The notes below the pieces were generated by a model that was not told where the DNA came from, ran no database searches, and was given only the letters and a program-made list of their open reading frames with translations. From NCBI GenBank assembly GCA_903839955.1, contig CAIMEI010000088.1, positions 1-8,067 on the forward strand: 8,067 nucleotides of DNA, written 5' to 3'. Numbering within the stretch: the stretch's first letter is position 1; every line of letters starts with the position of its first letter. This document shows, in pieces, positions 7,216-8,067 of this stretch. Position numbers and translations under genes: made by a program. The stretch is from Candidatus Falkowiibacteriota bacterium. Its GTDB lineage: Bacteria > Patescibacteriota > Patescibacteriia > Patescibacteriales > UBA12465.

Positions 7216-7704
7216 TTATTCACCGTCCACCAAGCGCGCACCGCTGGCGCAAATCGCCAAAGCCAAAGCATCGGCGGCATCGTCCGGTTTCGGTAGTTTT
7301 TCCAGTTTCAAAATCGCCTGCACCATCTTTTGCACTTGCAATTTCGGCGCCGCGCCGTAAGAACAAACGGCGGACTTAACCTGCAGAGGAGTAAAATTCG
7401 CAATGGGCAAGCCCTTTTGTTTCAAGGCCAATAAAACCACGCCGCGCGCCTGGCCGACAATCAGCGCTGTCGTGACGTTGGTATTAAAAAATAATTGTTC
7501 CACCGCCGCTAAATCCGGATGATAGCGCTCTAAAATCGAGTTGAGATCGTGATACAAAGTTTCCAAGCGAGAGCTCAACTCCGTCTTGGCGGGCGTCTTG
7601 ATGGAACCGTAGGTGAGGCAAGTGATTTTTCCCTTATCCACTTTGATTACCCCAAACCCGGTGTCGGCAATTCCCGGGTCAATTCCCAAAATAATTTTCG
7701 CCAT
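7216..7704 (-). CDS. ruvC: Crossover junction endodeoxyribonuclease RuvC
   Basis: Dimeric nuclease that resolves Holliday junctions by symmetric nicks, working with the RuvAB branch-migration motor. Read from the ATG at 7704 it has 162 residues, close to the usual length. It begins MAKIILGIDPGIADTGFGV, containing the first catalytic Asp (D9). LAAVEQLFFNTN supplies E69 and the DNA-contacting Phe region. VGQARGVVLLA at 83-93 is the standard helix. PDDAADALALAI supplies D142 and D145, so the full DEDD active site is intact. An upstream in-frame ATG at 7731 would add nine residues (MPPSNNLFL) and overlap the preceding gene. I prefer 7704 because it gives the standard family N-terminus and a 10-base gap. 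The bases before the ATG (CCTCTTCCTT) contain no Shine-Dalgarno sequence. ruvA and ruvB are not in the window. Confidence 0.96.
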   Translation of the reverse strand: MAKIILGIDPGIADTGFGVIKVDKGKITCLTYGSIKTPAKTELSSRLETLYHDLNSILERYHPDLAAVEQLFFNTNVTTALIVGQARGVVLLALKQKGLPIANFTPLQVKSAVCSYGAAPKLQVQKMVQAILKLEKLPKPDDAADALALAICASGARLVDGE

Positions 7705-7714
7705 AAGGAAGAGG

Positions 7715-8050
7715 TTATTGCTTGGCGGCACTCAAATCGGCCGCTCGTTGATCGTAGCAATCCGACCAATCACCTCTCGACCAGAGCGTCGGTGCGCTTT
7801 CCATTTTTTGCTTGCAAAGTTCCAAGGTTTCGAATTTATTAACAATATCAGTTAACACGCCGTCTTCGCATTCCGCGCGTTCATTATCGCCAATGGGTTT
7901 TAGATTGTCGCAATAGGCGGTCGCCACCCGCACTTCCAGAGGAATGGCCTGCTCTGTCTGCAGATAGGAATGACAAATAAAAACGAAAACTGCAATGAGG
8001 GCCAGAAAAATTCCGATGACCACCTTACCGATGTCTTCGTTATATTCCAT
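7715..8050 (-). CDS. Hypothetical single-pass membrane protein with cysteine-containing C-terminal domain
   Basis: I do not recognise the family. The 111-residue protein starts with a short acidic segment (MEYNEDIGK). One strongly hydrophobic helix follows at about 9-28 and then a soluble stretch of some 80 residues. Too few positive charges precede the helix for a clear orientation call. A C-terminal domain outside the membrane is plausible because it carries four cysteines (C47, C61, C79, C98) that could form two disulfides; C26 lies in the helix. No lipobox or signal-peptidase site is evident, so it is more likely an anchored protein than a secreted one. The soluble part is rich in acidic residues and contains WSRGDWSDCYDQ at 90-101. 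It lies 10 bases ahead of ruvC and 4 bases after a stop codon of the gene further right, so it is presumably co-transcribed. The tight spacing and sensible composition support a real gene. Confidence 0.7.
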   Translation of the reverse strand: MEYNEDIGKVVIGIFLALIAVFVFICHSYLQTEQAIPLEVRVATAYCDNLKPIGDNERAECEDGVLTDIVNKFETLELCKQKMESAPTLWSRGDWSDCYDQRAADLSAAKQ

Positions 8051-8054
8051 ACTT

Positions 8055-8067
8055 TTAGAATTCCGCG
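8055..8067 (-). CDS. Possible last codons of an upstream gene
   Basis: On the minus strand the window opens with codons reading Ala-Glu-Phe followed by TAA, whose last base is at 8055. The TAA sits 4 bases before the start of the small membrane protein, the same stop-to-start arrangement as at two other junctions in this window. Three codons are too few to identify a product. In many bacteria yebC precedes ruvC, but nothing here tests that. Confidence 0.3.

Noticed and set aside
7705..7731. Longer ruvC starting at 7731
   Set aside because: It overlaps the preceding gene and adds nine residues before the standard MAKIILGIDPG start of the family.

Overview
The window is almost wall-to-wall coding, and every supported gene lies on the minus strand, so the genes read from the right edge to the left. 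The likely source is a candidate-phyla-radiation (Patescibacteria, Parcubacteria-like) genome. This is an inference from the compact layout, gaps of 4 to 11 bases in the upstream gene block, the absence of recognisable Shine-Dalgarno sequences, lysine/glutamate-rich proteins, and a gene mix (ruvC, glgA, short GH57, APH-like kinase, CDF transporter, FtsK) of a kind seen in such genomes. No 16S gene or other phylogenetic marker is present to prove it. The CDF gene ends in TGA at the position expected for its family, so the standard code fits and the UGA=Gly code of Gracilibacteria/Absconditabacteria is not needed.

In transcription order: the last few codons of an unidentified gene (right edge); a small single-pass membrane protein with a cysteine-containing outer domain; ruvC (Holliday junction endonuclease); glgA (glycogen/starch synthase); a short GH57 glycoside hydrolase-like protein; an APH-fold small-molecule kinase; and a CDF-family metal transporter. 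These are separated by only 4, 10, 9, 4, 4 and 11 bases and look like one operon. A 64-base gap follows. It holds a strong extended -10 promoter (TGCTATAAT) and then ftsK/spoIIIE, which runs off the left edge without a stop codon.

The glgA-GH57-kinase trio is the most suggestive functional unit. GlgA extends alpha-1,4-glucan from ADP-glucose, the GH57 protein has the residues for cutting or rearranging alpha-glucan, and the kinase directly behind it could act on a sugar. A small alpha-glucan module is a reasonable hypothesis, but the kinase substrate cannot be read from sequence. ruvC (recombination), the CDF transporter (metal efflux) and ftsK (chromosome segregation) look like housekeeping genes.

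The main observations for a second look are: a predicted leaderless ftsK mRNA, with the -10 placed so that +1 falls on the A of ATG; a recurrent TAA-AANT-ATG gene junction without ribosome binding sites; the alpha-glucan/kinase cluster; a long acidic tail on FtsK beyond its gamma domain; and the small cysteine protein ahead of ruvC. I saw no tRNA, rRNA, CRISPR array, insertion sequence or long repeat. I found no clear evidence for an entirely new system.
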